Assembly: GCA_031404015.1 (NCBI GenBank) | Contig: JANNGT010000193.1 | Coordinates: 1 to 23,464 of the forward strand | Direction: 5' to 3' | DNA: 23,464 nucleotides | Source: RPQJ01 sp031404015 | Lineage (GTDB): Bacteria > Pseudomonadota > Gammaproteobacteria > Steroidobacterales > Steroidobacteraceae | Shown: positions 7,834-15,592 of the stretch, piece by piece | Numbering within the stretch: position 1 is the stretch's first letter | Layout: each line of letters starts with the position of its first letter | Notes under the pieces: generated by a model | Seen by the model: only the letters and a program-made list of their open reading frames with translations | The model's database searches: none | Told to the model about the DNA's origin: nothing | Translations under genes and position numbers: made by a program

Positions 7834-8202
7834 ATGAGCAAGCAGCGCGCCCAGCCTGCGCTCGATGAACTGGCGGCACGGCTCGCCGAGTTTGCGCGCG
7901 AGCGTGATTGGGACCAGTTTCACTCCCCAAAGAACCTCGCCATGGCGCTGGCAGGCGAGGTGGGCGAACTGCTCGAGCATTTCCAGTGGCTCAGCGAGCA
8001 GCAGAGCGGGACCTTGCCAGCTGACGTCAAGGATGCGGTGGCGCTCGAAATGGCCGACGTGCTGCTTTACCTGGTGCGCCTCGCAGACAAGCTGCAAGTC
8101 GATCTCGGCGCCACGGCGCTGCGCAAGATGGAGCTGAATGCGCTGAAATACCCCATCGGCCAATTTCGCGGCAGTTCGCGCAAGTACGATAACAAAGCCT
8201 GA
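7834..8202 (+). CDS. MazG-like nucleotide pyrophosphohydrolase
   Basis: A 122-aa all-alpha NTP pyrophosphatase of the MazG/DCTPP1 type, predicted to hydrolyse a (deoxy)nucleoside triphosphate such as dCTP to the monophosphate and clean the nucleotide pool. Metal-binding acids are visible in GEVGELLEHFQW (E42, E45, E48) and LEMADVLLYLVRLAD (E72, D75). The C-terminus NALKYPIGQFRGSSRKY is typical of the dCTP-pyrophosphatase-like subgroup. ATG 7834 lies 10 bp after the asd stop. The frame is open further upstream inside asd, but the homologous N-terminus starts here. Substrate specificity is not proven. Confidence 0.88.
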   Translation: MSKQRAQPALDELAARLAEFARERDWDQFHSPKNLAMALAGEVGELLEHFQWLSEQQSGTLPADVKDAVALEMADVLLYLVRLADKLQVDLGATALRKMELNALKYPIGQFRGSSRKYDNKA

Positions 8203-8228
8203 TTGACGACGCCGCACAAGGAGCCAGC

Positions 8229-8933
8229 ATGCACGGTGAAGGTCCATCCAGGGACATCGTCAACCTGCTGAACAAGCGGGTACTGATCACCCAGGCCGCG
8301 AAATTCATGGGTCCGGCACTGTGTGAGGTTTTTGCCTCCGCTGGCGCGGCTGTACTCGCCGACGACTCGGACCTCGTGGACCCGCATGCGGCCGCGACGC
8401 TCGTGGCCAAGGCGGGGCGCATCGACGTGCTCGTGGCAAACCTCGGGGTGCCAGCCCCGAGCACGCGTGTCACGGATGTCGACGACGATGAATGGCAGCG
8501 GGTATTTTCGCAGATCGTCGATCCCTTGCCGCGCCTCGTGCGCGCCGTGCTTCCGCAAATGATCGACCGTAATTCCGGCAAGATCCTGGTGCTGGGCAGC
8601 GCGTCGGCCCTGCGCGGCATGAAGCGTGCGTCCACGTACAGTGCCGCCCGTGGCGCGCAACTCGCCTACGTGCAGGCGGTCGGCGTCGAGGTCGCGCCGC
8701 ACAACGTGCAGGTCAATGCGATCGCCCAGAATTTCGTCGACAACCCGACCTATTTCCCGCCCGAAGTGCAGTCCATGGCCGCATTCCAGGATCGACTCAA
8801 GCGCGAAGTGCCGCTGGGGCGCCTGGTGACCGCGCGCGAAGACGCGCTGTTTGCGGCCTACCTGTGTAGTGATGCCGCCAGCTGCTTCGTTGGGCAGGTA
8901 TTTCCGGTTTGCGGCGGGTGGGTTGGACGGTAG
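8229..8933 (+). CDS. Halohydrin dehalogenase-like SDR-fold protein
   Basis: A 234-aa protein with the SDR fold (NLG at 71-73, a C-terminal QVFPVCGGW segment). It lacks the NAD(P)-binding TGxxxGxG and the YxxxK motif of oxidoreductases. Instead it has T21-x4-F26-x-G28 (TQAAKFMG) and S124-x12-Y137-x3-R141. These are the two fingerprints of halohydrin dehalogenases (HheA-HheG), which release halide from vicinal haloalcohols to form epoxides without a cofactor. The segment AQNFVDNPTYFPPEV resembles the nucleophile-pocket region of those enzymes. The ATG has a GGAG Shine-Dalgarno sequence at 8220-8223. It lies 26 bp after the pyrophosphatase gene. The natural substrate is unknown. A plain oxidoreductase is unlikely. 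Confidence 0.82.
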   Translation: MHGEGPSRDIVNLLNKRVLITQAAKFMGPALCEVFASAGAAVLADDSDLVDPHAAATLVAKAGRIDVLVANLGVPAPSTRVTDVDDDEWQRVFSQIVDPLPRLVRAVLPQMIDRNSGKILVLGSASALRGMKRASTYSAARGAQLAYVQAVGVEVAPHNVQVNAIAQNFVDNPTYFPPEVQSMAAFQDRLKREVPLGRLVTAREDALFAAYLCSDAASCFVGQVFPVCGGWVGR

Positions 8934-8944
8934 CTGAAGTGTGG

Positions 8945-8976
8945 GTCGTCCCCTCTCCGCAGGTAGAGGGAACGAC
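8945..8976. terminator. Shared hairpin between convergent genes
   Basis: GTCGTCCCCTCT (8945-8956) and AGAGGGAACGAC (8965-8976) form a 12-bp stem with one mismatch and an 8-nt loop. It lies between the stop at 8933 and the convergent stop at 8985. No U-run follows on either strand, so it may only stall or protect 3' ends. Confidence 0.4.
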
Positions 8977-8984
8977 GCTTGAAC

Positions 8985-9401
8985 TCAGTCGTACAGTTCG
9001 CGCGGTACGTTACCGCCGTTCTGGGCGATCTGACGCAACACTTCCTTGTGCAGCCAGACGTTCATTTTCGCCGAGTCCTGCATGTACTCTGCGGGGCAGC
9101 CGAGTTCAGTCGCGAGTTCCTTGCGTTCTGCAAGACTGCTTTCCATGCCCAGCAGCTTCATGAGGTCGACGATCGACGTGCGCCAATTGAGCTTCTGTGG
9201 CGAGGCAGCCGCCATCGACTCAAGCTTGGCGACGACGTCCACGTCCGACATCGTCTGCGGCTTCGGGGGCGGCGGTGGTGCGGTCCGCGCCGTGCCGGCT
9301 GGCGCCGTCGATTGTGGCCGCGGCGCCGTAGACGCAGCGGACGGTGCCGCCGCCTTTTTGCGTAGTCCCAGTTTTTCGAGCATCGATCCGAATAGACTCA
9401 T
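8985..9401 (-). CDS. DUF3597 domain-containing protein
   Basis: A 138-aa protein. It begins with a short amphipathic stretch (MSLFGSMLEKLGLRKK). A Pro/Ala/Thr-rich linker (~17-50) precedes the DUF3597 domain (~50-135), with the characteristic LNWRTSIVDLMKLLGMESSLAERKELA and MNVWLHKEVLRQIAQNGGNVP segments. This domain resembles LysM/peptidoglycan-associated small domains, but its function is unknown. The start ATG has a GGAA-type Shine-Dalgarno sequence. It is divergent from the MFS gene, across a ~95-bp shared promoter region. Confidence 0.9.
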   Translation of the reverse strand: MSLFGSMLEKLGLRKKAAAPSAASTAPRPQSTAPAGTARTAPPPPPKPQTMSDVDVVAKLESMAAASPQKLNWRTSIVDLMKLLGMESSLAERKELATELGCPAEYMQDSAKMNVWLHKEVLRQIAQNGGNVPRELYD

Positions 9402-9496
9402 GGCAGTTCCTTTTGATCCAGTGAGTGAAATGCGGGGGAGTGACCGTCTGCAGTCTAACGTCTCGACCGAGACGCATTCTGTAGGGATTGTTCGAC

Positions 9497-10723
9497 GTGA
9501 GTGAAACCATCCCGTCCGACGAAAAAGGCGTCACGCCGCAAGGTGCGCTGCTCGCAGGCGCGCTGCCGCGCACCGTGGTCGTGCTGGGATTCGTTTCGCT
9601 GTTGAACGACGCCTCCAGTGAAATGATTACGCCCCTGCTGCCGATCTTCCTGACGGCTACGCTCGGCGCCGGACCCGCGATCGTGGGATTGGTGGAGGGA
9701 ATGGCCGAGGCCACCTCGAGCGTGTTGAAACTCGTGGCCGGCCGCCTCGCCGACCGCGGCGTGGACCCGAAGTCACTGGTGCTCGGCGGCTATGGACTCT
9801 CGAATGCGACGCGACCTCTGATTGGACTCGCGGCGGCATGGGGCGCGGTGTTGCTGCTGCGATTCCTCGATCGAGTCGGCAAGGGTCTGCGCACGGCGCC
9901 ACGCGACGCGCTGATCGCTGGTGCGACGATCGCTGCGCAGCGCGGTCGTGCGTTCGGCTTTCACCGCTCGATGGATCATGCGGGTGCAGTGATCGGACCG
10001 CTGCTCGCGTTTGCCTTGTTGTCAGCGCATGTCGAACTCAAGCACGTCTTCCTGGCATCGGTGGTCCCGGGCATGCTCGTGCTGTTGTTGCTCGGCTTTG
10101 GCTTGCCCAGGGGGCAACCATTCGCAGCACCGCCTCGCACCTCGTTTGCCTGGCGTTCGCTGCACGGGCGGCTGCGAGCGATGATCATTGCGTCCGGCTG
10201 GCTCGCGCTGGCCAGCGTGCCGGAGGTGTTTGTCGTGCTGTGGGCGACGCAGGCGGGCATGGCCGTGCATTGGGTACCGCTGGTCTGGGCAGCGGCCAGT
10301 CTCGCCAAGATGATCGTTGCCATGCCGGCCGGCATCGTCTCTGATCGCCTCGGCCGCCTGCCGGTACTGCTTGGCGGGTGGACGCTGCGAGTGGTCGTGT
10401 TGTTATTGCTTGCCGCGATGCCGTCCCCGCTCGCCTGGCAGGTGTGGCTGCTGTTCATTGCGTACGCCGTGACGCTTGCCGTGACTGAGCCTGCCGAACG
10501 TTCCGTAATCGGCGACCATGCCGGGGAGCACGAACGCGGCACGGCGTACGGTCTTTACCACCTGGCGAGCGGGCTGCTGGTGTTGCCGGGCGCGGTGCTG
10601 TTTGGCTCGGTCTGGGAACGCTTCGGTTCGAGTGCAGCGTTCACCGCCGCCGCAGTCGTCACGGGAATCGGAGCGGCCTGGATGGCCTGGCTCGTGCGCG
10701 TGCCCGTGTCTCGTTCTGCCTAA
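9497..10723 (+). CDS. MFS transporter, uncharacterised family
   Basis: A ~408-aa integral inner-membrane protein with roughly twelve hydrophobic segments. The first helix region reads VVLGFVSLLNDASSEMITPLLPIFL, followed by the MFS loop-2/3 signature GRLADRGVDPKSLVLGGYGLS. A cytoplasmic loop near residues 205-225 separates the two halves, and the second-half signature is GIVSDRLGRLPVLLGGW. The LNDASSEM-type proteins are a recognisable but uncharacterised MFS group; the substrate cannot be read from sequence. I take GTG 9497, nine bases after AGGGA; the in-frame TTG at 9488 is directly abutted by that Shine-Dalgarno sequence and is less likely. The stop overlaps the stop of hisIE. Confidence 0.9.
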   Translation: MSETIPSDEKGVTPQGALLAGALPRTVVVLGFVSLLNDASSEMITPLLPIFLTATLGAGPAIVGLVEGMAEATSSVLKLVAGRLADRGVDPKSLVLGGYGLSNATRPLIGLAAAWGAVLLLRFLDRVGKGLRTAPRDALIAGATIAAQRGRAFGFHRSMDHAGAVIGPLLAFALLSAHVELKHVFLASVVPGMLVLLLLGFGLPRGQPFAAPPRTSFAWRSLHGRLRAMIIASGWLALASVPEVFVVLWATQAGMAVHWVPLVWAAASLAKMIVAMPAGIVSDRLGRLPVLLGGWTLRVVVLLLLAAMPSPLAWQVWLLFIAYAVTLAVTEPAERSVIGDHAGEHERGTAYGLYHLASGLLVLPGAVLFGSVWERFGSSAAFTAAAVVTGIGAAWMAWLVRVPVSRSA

Positions 10724-11352
10724 AGGCTGCCTGCCACGCGCGCTCCGTGTCGTGCCGCGAGTTCCTGCACGACTTGTTCCAGCGTAAGACTGCGCGCCTT
10801 CAGCAGCACGAGCAGATGGTAGAGCAGGTCGGCGCATTCCCCGATCAATTCGTCGTCGTCGCGCGTCACCGCGGCCAACGCTGTCTCCACGCCTTCCTCG
10901 CCGACCTTCTGCGCGATCCGGCCCACGCCCGTCGCGTAGAGGCGGGCGGTGTAGCTCCCTTCGGGACTGTCCGCGATACGTTGCGCGATCGTCGATTGCA
11001 GATTCCCGAGGAACGCGATTCGTGTCGCGCCAGGCTCGCTTGCGTCGGCGAAACAGCTCGTCGTGCCGTTGTGGCAGGCAGGTCCGTCCGGATGTGCCAG
11101 GACGAGGATGGAGTCACGGTCGCAGTCCGCGCTGACCTGCACCACGTGCAGGAAATTGCCGGAGGTAGCGCCCTTGGTCCAGAGTTCGTTGCGGCTGCGA
11201 CTGAAGAACGTGACGCGCCGTTCCACGATCGTGCGCGATAACGCGACCTCGTTCATGTAACCCAGCATCAAGACGCGACCAGTCTGCGCGTCCTGGACGA
11301 TCGCAGGCAGCAGCCCGTCGCCCTTCGCCCAGTCGAGTCGTGCAACGTTCAT
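10720..11352 (-). CDS. hisIE: Bifunctional phosphoribosyl-AMP cyclohydrolase / phosphoribosyl-ATP pyrophosphatase
   Basis: A 210-aa enzyme for histidine steps 2 and 3. The N-terminal ~115 residues are HisI: GRVLMLGYMNEVAL, LWTKGATSGN, and metal-binding residues in SADCDRDSILV and PACHNGTTSCF. The C-terminal ~90 are HisE: VGEEGVETALAA and ECADLLYHLLVLL. ATG 11352 shares an ATGA overlap with the hisF stop; an alternative ATG lies 9 bp upstream at 11361. It is the last gene of the his operon. Its TAG stop overlaps the TAA of the convergent MFS gene, with no terminator between them. Confidence 0.96.
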   Translation of the reverse strand: MNVARLDWAKGDGLLPAIVQDAQTGRVLMLGYMNEVALSRTIVERRVTFFSRSRNELWTKGATSGNFLHVVQVSADCDRDSILVLAHPDGPACHNGTTSCFADASEPGATRIAFLGNLQSTIAQRIADSPEGSYTARLYATGVGRIAQKVGEEGVETALAAVTRDDDELIGECADLLYHLLVLLKARSLTLEQVVQELAARHGARVAGSL

Positions 11353-12125
11353 GGCGTCCATGGCCGAATCTCCACGCGCTGCGCGCTGAGGTAAGTCTTG
11401 AGATCCCCGATCGCGATTGCTCCGGTGTGAAAGACGCTCGCTGCGAGTGCGCCGTCGACCCCCGACACCGTGAACACGGCGGCGAAGTGTTCCAGCTGGC
11501 CGGCGCCTCCCGAAGCGATCAGCGGCACACGACAGATTTCGCGCAACGCACTGAGCTGGCGCAGGTCGTAGCCCTGGCGCACGCCATCGCTGGCCATGCA
11601 ATTGAGCACGATCTCGCCGGCCCCTCGGTCCTGCACTTCGCGCGCCCAGTCGAGCGTGCGCCGGCGCGTATTGCGGGACCGATCCGGATCGCCCGTGAAC
11701 TGGTGCACCTCGAAGTTGTCGCCCACCGTCTGGCTGTCGATGCCGATGACGACGCATTGCGAACCGAAGCGTCGCGCCAGCGCGTCGATGAGTCCTGGAT
11801 CAGCGAGGGCAGGGGAGTTCACGGAAATCTTCTCCGCGCCCGAGTTCAGCACCGCCTCGGCGTCCGCCACGGTGCGTATCCCCCCGGCAACGCAAAAGGG
11901 AATGTCCAGCACGCGCGCGATGCGTTCGATCCAGCTGCGGTCGACTGAGCGGTTCTCCGGACTGGCCGTGATGTCATAGAACACGAGTTCGTCCGCGCCC
12001 TCTGCGCAATATCGCTGCGCCAATTCGAGTATGTCCCCCACGACCTGGTGGTCGCGAAAGCGGACGCCCTTTACGACCTGTCCGTCACGGACGTCCAGGC
12101 AGGGGATTATGCGCTTGGCAAGAAT
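11349..12125 (-). CDS. hisF: Imidazole glycerol phosphate synthase subunit HisF (apparent ATT start)
   Basis: The cyclase subunit, a (beta/alpha)8 barrel that uses ammonia delivered by HisH to make IGP and AICAR. The sequence LAKRIIPCLDVRDGQVVKGVRF matches E. coli HisF from its second residue. Reading ATT at 12125 as the initiator gives 258 aa, the E. coli length, and places the catalytic Asp at 11. The second catalytic Asp is in VVIGIDSQ. AGGAG at 12138-12134 is 8 nt from this ATT. No ATG, GTG or TTG lies in frame nearby; the next ATG is 42 codons upstream (12251), deep in hisA. It overlaps the hisA 3' end by 19 bp. A base error at an ATG is the main alternative. Confidence 0.93.
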   Translation of the reverse strand: MLAKRIIPCLDVRDGQVVKGVRFRDHQVVGDILELAQRYCAEGADELVFYDITASPENRSVDRSWIERIARVLDIPFCVAGGIRTVADAEAVLNSGAEKISVNSPALADPGLIDALARRFGSQCVVIGIDSQTVGDNFEVHQFTGDPDRSRNTRRRTLDWAREVQDRGAGEIVLNCMASDGVRQGYDLRQLSALREICRVPLIASGGAGQLEHFAAVFTVSGVDGALAASVFHTGAIAIGDLKTYLSAQRVEIRPWTP

Positions 12126-12850
12126 GGCGCCAACTCCTGTGCAGGAATGCGACCTTCGAGCAGTGCGCGGCCGCTGATCACGGCCGCTGCGCCCGTGGCT
12201 TCGAGCGCAGCCAGGTCGGAGCCGCTGGCGACTCCGCCCGAGGCTTGCCAACGTATGTCGGGAAACCGCTGTGCGGCTTCCGTGTACAGCGCAAGGTTGG
12301 GTCCCGACAACGCCCCATCGCGCGCGACGTCGGTGCAGAGCACGTGCACGGCGCCGTGGGGAACGTACGCTGCGACGGCTTCCCAGAGGCTCGCATCGGT
12401 TTGCGCTTCCCAGCCGTGCGTCGTCAACCGGGGTGTGCCGTCCCCGGCCAGCCTCACGTCGAAGGCCAGCACGATGCGGTCCGGTCCGAAGTCGTGCATC
12501 CAGCGCTGGACCTCGACAGGGTTCGTCACTGCAACGCTGCCAACGACGATGCGGCGCACGCCGAGTTCGAACAACTCTGCGGCGACTGCGCGGGTCCGCA
12601 CCCCGCCGCCCACCTGAAAGCCCATGTCGGCGTACGCGCTGGCCAGTGCCGCGAGCGCCGGCCGGTTGCCCTGCGAACCATCGCGCGCGCCGTCGAGGTC
12701 GACCACATGCACGTAGCGGGCGCCGAGATCACGGTAGCGCTGCAGGATGACGGACGGATCGTCGCCGTACACAGTCTCCGAGTCGAAGCGTCCCTGCAGC
12801 AGGCGCACGCACTTACCGCCGCGCAGGTCGATGGCCGGGATCACATACAT
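12107..12850 (-). CDS. hisA: Phosphoribosylformimino-5-aminoimidazole carboxamide ribotide isomerase
   Basis: A 247-aa (beta/alpha)8 isomerase catalysing ProFAR to PRFAR, histidine step 4. The N-terminal catalytic Asp8 is in MYVIPAIDLRGGKCVRL, and the second catalytic Asp lies in VHVLCTDVARDG. Phosphate-binding loops GGGVRT and SGGVASGSDL are present. It starts one base after the hisH stop and ends overlapping the hisF start. The frame continues upstream, but homology begins at MYVIPAIDL. Confidence 0.97.
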   Translation of the reverse strand: MYVIPAIDLRGGKCVRLLQGRFDSETVYGDDPSVILQRYRDLGARYVHVVDLDGARDGSQGNRPALAALASAYADMGFQVGGGVRTRAVAAELFELGVRRIVVGSVAVTNPVEVQRWMHDFGPDRIVLAFDVRLAGDGTPRLTTHGWEAQTDASLWEAVAAYVPHGAVHVLCTDVARDGALSGPNLALYTEAAQRFPDIRWQASGGVASGSDLAALEATGAAAVISGRALLEGRIPAQELAPFLPSA

Positions 12851-12851
12851 G

Positions 12852-13445
12852 TCAGCGCAGCTCGAGGAAGTTGGCGAGCAGGCGTTGTCCCGCGCGCGAC
12901 GAGCGCTCGGGATGGAACTGCGCGCCGTGGAAGTTGCCGGCCTGCACGACGGCGCTGAAATGGCCGCCGTAGTCGCTCGTTGCAGCGGTCCACGGGCCAA
13001 CTGGCGCCGCATAGCTGTGCACGAAATACAGGTAAGGCTCGTCATCGAGCCCGACCAGCAGCGGCGATGTGCCGGCGCTGAGCTGGTTCCAGCCCATGTG
13101 CGGCACCGGGAAGCCCGCGCGGTCTGGCAACCGCGCAACCCTCGCCGGGATGATGCCGAGGCAATTCGTGTCGTCTTCCTCGCTCGATGCGAACAGCAAT
13201 TGCATGCCGAGGCAGATCCCCAGCACGGGTTGCCGCAGCCCCGGGATGAATTCAACAAGGCCGAGTGCCCGCAGCCGGTCCATCGCATCGCCAGCCGCGC
13301 CGACGCCGGGCAGGATCACTCGCTCTGCGCGCTGCAGTGCCCCGCGATCCGTGGTGAGTTGCGAGGAAGCGCCGAGACGATCGAGCGCGAAGCGCAGGGA
13401 GGCGATGTTGGCACCGCCGTTGTCAATGACTGCAACGTCGGCCAT
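12852..13445 (-). CDS. hisH: Imidazole glycerol phosphate synthase subunit HisH
   Basis: A 197-aa class I glutamine amidotransferase that supplies ammonia to HisF. The catalytic triad is visible: nucleophile C78 in GICLGMQ, and H178 and E180 in QFHPERS. The oxyanion-strand motif is LPGVGA. It lies 15 bp downstream of hisB and one base before hisA. HisH and HisF form the IGP synthase heterodimer. Confidence 0.96.
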   Translation of the reverse strand: MADVAVIDNGGANIASLRFALDRLGASSQLTTDRGALQRAERVILPGVGAAGDAMDRLRALGLVEFIPGLRQPVLGICLGMQLLFASSEEDDTNCLGIIPARVARLPDRAGFPVPHMGWNQLSAGTSPLLVGLDDEPYLYFVHSYAAPVGPWTAATSDYGGHFSAVVQAGNFHGAQFHPERSSRAGQRLLANFLELR

Positions 13446-13460
13446 GTCAGGTCGCCAACC

Positions 13461-14537
13461 TCACAGCACGCCCTTGCTGCTCGGCAGCTCCGTGCCTTCG
13501 ATGCGCACCGCCTGCCGCAGCGCGCGGCCGGTGGCCTTGAAGCACGCTTCGACCATGTGGTGCGTGTTGTCGCCCTTGACCTGCACGTGCACCGCGGCGA
13601 GCAGGCTGTCTGCCAGCGACCGGAAAAAATGCGGCACCAGTTCCGTCGGCATGCCGCCGACTGCGTCACGGCCGAACTTGCCGTCGAACACGGCATACGC
13701 ACGACCCGACAAGTCGATCGCCACCTGTGCCTGCGCTTCATCCATCGGCAAGACGAAGCCGAAGCGGGCGATGCCGCGCTTGTTCCCGAGCGCCTCGCGC
13801 AGCGCCTGTCCGAGCGCCAGCGCGCAATCTTCCACGGTGTGGTGCTCGTCGATCTCCAGGTCGCCCGTGCACGTCAGTTCGAGGGAAAACCCACCGTGGC
13901 GAGCGACCTGCTCGAGCATGTGATCGAAGAAGCCGATGCCCGTTGCAATGGCAACGGGGGCGGTGTCGTCCAGATTGACGCGTACACGGATGTCGGTCTC
14001 TTTGGTCTTGCGCAGCACGGTCGCGGTGCGTGCCGGTTGGCGCAACCGCTCGACGATCGCCGCCCAGGTTGCACCGTCCCGACCGTCGGCATGGACGCGC
14101 AGTCCCTGCAGTCCCAGGTTCGCAGCAAGCTGCATGTCCGTCTCGCGATCGCCGATGACGTAGCTGTGACGCGGGTCGATCGGATGGTCAAGCAGGTATT
14201 GCGTGAGCAAGCCTGTCTGCGGCTTGCGGCATTCGCAACCGTCGGCGGGGCGATGGGGACAGAAGAACTCGGCGTCGAATTCCACGCCCTGCGACGCGAA
14301 GAGCGCGCGGATGAAATCCTGCGGCTCGCGAAACGCGGGCTCCGGGAAGGTGTTCGTGCCGAGGCCGTCCTGGTTGCTGACGAGGACCAGGCGATAGCCA
14401 GCGCGACGCAGTTCGAGCACGGCAGGGATCACGCCTGGCAGCAGCTTGATCTTGGCGAGGCTGTCGACCTGCTGGTCTGCTGGTTCTTCGACCAGCGTGC
14501 CGTCGCGATCGATGAAAAGGACGCGTGCGCCGCTCAT
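13461..14537 (-). CDS. hisB: Bifunctional histidinol-phosphatase / imidazoleglycerol-phosphate dehydratase
   Basis: A 358-aa fusion, close to E. coli HisB (355 aa). The N-terminal HAD phosphatase has FIDRDGTLVEE (D10, D12), the zinc-binding CPHRPADGCECRKP and VIGDRETD. The C-terminal dehydratase carries the metal-binding histidine motifs GFFDHMLEQVARHGG, DEHHTVED and THHMVEACFKA, and ends LPSSKGVL. It catalyses steps 6 and 8 of histidine synthesis. ATG 14537 overlaps the hisC stop as ATGA. The fused form is typical of this part of the gammaproteobacteria. Confidence 0.97.
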   Translation of the reverse strand: MSGARVLFIDRDGTLVEEPADQQVDSLAKIKLLPGVIPAVLELRRAGYRLVLVSNQDGLGTNTFPEPAFREPQDFIRALFASQGVEFDAEFFCPHRPADGCECRKPQTGLLTQYLLDHPIDPRHSYVIGDRETDMQLAANLGLQGLRVHADGRDGATWAAIVERLRQPARTATVLRKTKETDIRVRVNLDDTAPVAIATGIGFFDHMLEQVARHGGFSLELTCTGDLEIDEHHTVEDCALALGQALREALGNKRGIARFGFVLPMDEAQAQVAIDLSGRAYAVFDGKFGRDAVGGMPTELVPHFFRSLADSLLAAVHVQVKGDNTHHMVEACFKATGRALRQAVRIEGTELPSSKGVL

Positions 14538-15592
14538 GACTGCTCCACCGCGGTGAGCAGGCGCTGATTCTGTGCGGGCGTGCCGATCGATACGCGCAGG
14601 CAGTTGCCCAGACCCGGATATCTGGAAAAATCGCGCACGATCAGCCCCGCCGCCTTGCCGGCTTCGAAAAAGCGTTGCGAATCGCGGCATTCGAGCAGCA
14701 GGAAGTTCGCGTCGGAGGGATGCACGCGGACGACGTTGGCGCAGCGCTGCAACTGCTCGGACATCAGCTTGCGCTCTTCGAGCAGCGTGCGGATGCGGGC
14801 GACAGCCGTGGCTCGTTGCGGGGCTTCGGTGAGCGCGAGCACTTCTTCGACGGTTGATGCGGGGATCGCATAAGGCGGAATGATCCGTCGCAGCAGGCCG
14901 ATGATCTCCGGGCTGGCCAGTACGGTGCCGAGGCGCGCACCAGCCAGCGCATAGGCCTTGGACAGCGTACGCAACAGTACAAGGTTGGGGAATTCCGGCA
15001 GTCGCGTTGACAGGCTCGCCCGACCGCAGAATTCCACGTACGCCTCGTCGACGACGACGAGCGCCGTGTCCGCCAGTTCGCGGCACACGCGCAGCATCGA
15101 TTCTTCGTCGAGCAGGTTGCCCGTGGGGTTGTTGGGCGAGCAGAGGAAGACGATCCTCGCTTGCCTGCCCGCGGCGATGACCGGTGCCGTGTCGAGCGCG
15201 TACGTGCCCTCGAGCAAGGGCACTTCGAGCACGCCGGCGCCCTGGATCCTGGCCGCAACCTTGTAGAAGCCAAAGGTGGGCGGCGTGATGACGACGTTGT
15301 CCTGTCCGGCGCGACAGAAGGCACGGACCAGCAGGTCGATGGCTTCGTCACTGCCACGCCCCACCAGCAGTTGCTGCGTCGGCACGCCGTACAGCTGGGA
15401 CATGCGCTCAACCAGCGCCCGAGGTTGCGGCTCGGGATAGCGGTTCAGGCCCGACTGTGTATTGTCGCCAGGGGCTCGCCACGGCATCTCGTTCGCGTGC
15501 ATGCGCTCGAGCGATGGATCCCAGGCTGCATGCTGGTACGGCTGCAACTGCAGGATGTCGGGGCGCGCCAGGTTCAGGATCGAAGAGCTCAT
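14534..15592 (-). CDS. hisC: Histidinol-phosphate aminotransferase
   Basis: A 352-aa fold-type I PLP aminotransferase for histidine step 7. The PLP lysine is K212 in TLSKAYALAGARLG. Also visible are the NPTG motif (SPNNPTGNLL), DEAYVEF, and the substrate-binding N-terminal NEMPW segment. The C-terminal arginine is in NCLRVSIG. It overlaps both neighbours by ATGA (hisD upstream, hisB downstream), which indicates tight translational coupling. Confidence 0.97.
   Translation of the reverse strand: MSSSILNLARPDILQLQPYQHAAWDPSLERMHANEMPWRAPGDNTQSGLNRYPEPQPRALVERMSQLYGVPTQQLLVGRGSDEAIDLLVRAFCRAGQDNVVITPPTFGFYKVAARIQGAGVLEVPLLEGTYALDTAPVIAAGRQARIVFLCSPNNPTGNLLDEESMLRVCRELADTALVVVDEAYVEFCGRASLSTRLPEFPNLVLLRTLSKAYALAGARLGTVLASPEIIGLLRRIIPPYAIPASTVEEVLALTEAPQRATAVARIRTLLEERKLMSEQLQRCANVVRVHPSDANFLLLECRDSQRFFEAGKAAGLIVRDFSRYPGLGNCLRVSIGTPAQNQRLLTAVEQS

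Noticed and set aside
9488..9490. TTG 9488 as the start of the MFS transporter
   Set aside because: The AGGGA motif directly abuts this TTG. GTG 9497 has proper 9-nt spacing.
12747..14567. A 606-codon plus-strand frame opposite hisA-hisH-hisB
   Set aside because: It is an antisense shadow in GC-rich DNA, like the others. The minus-strand genes are unambiguous.
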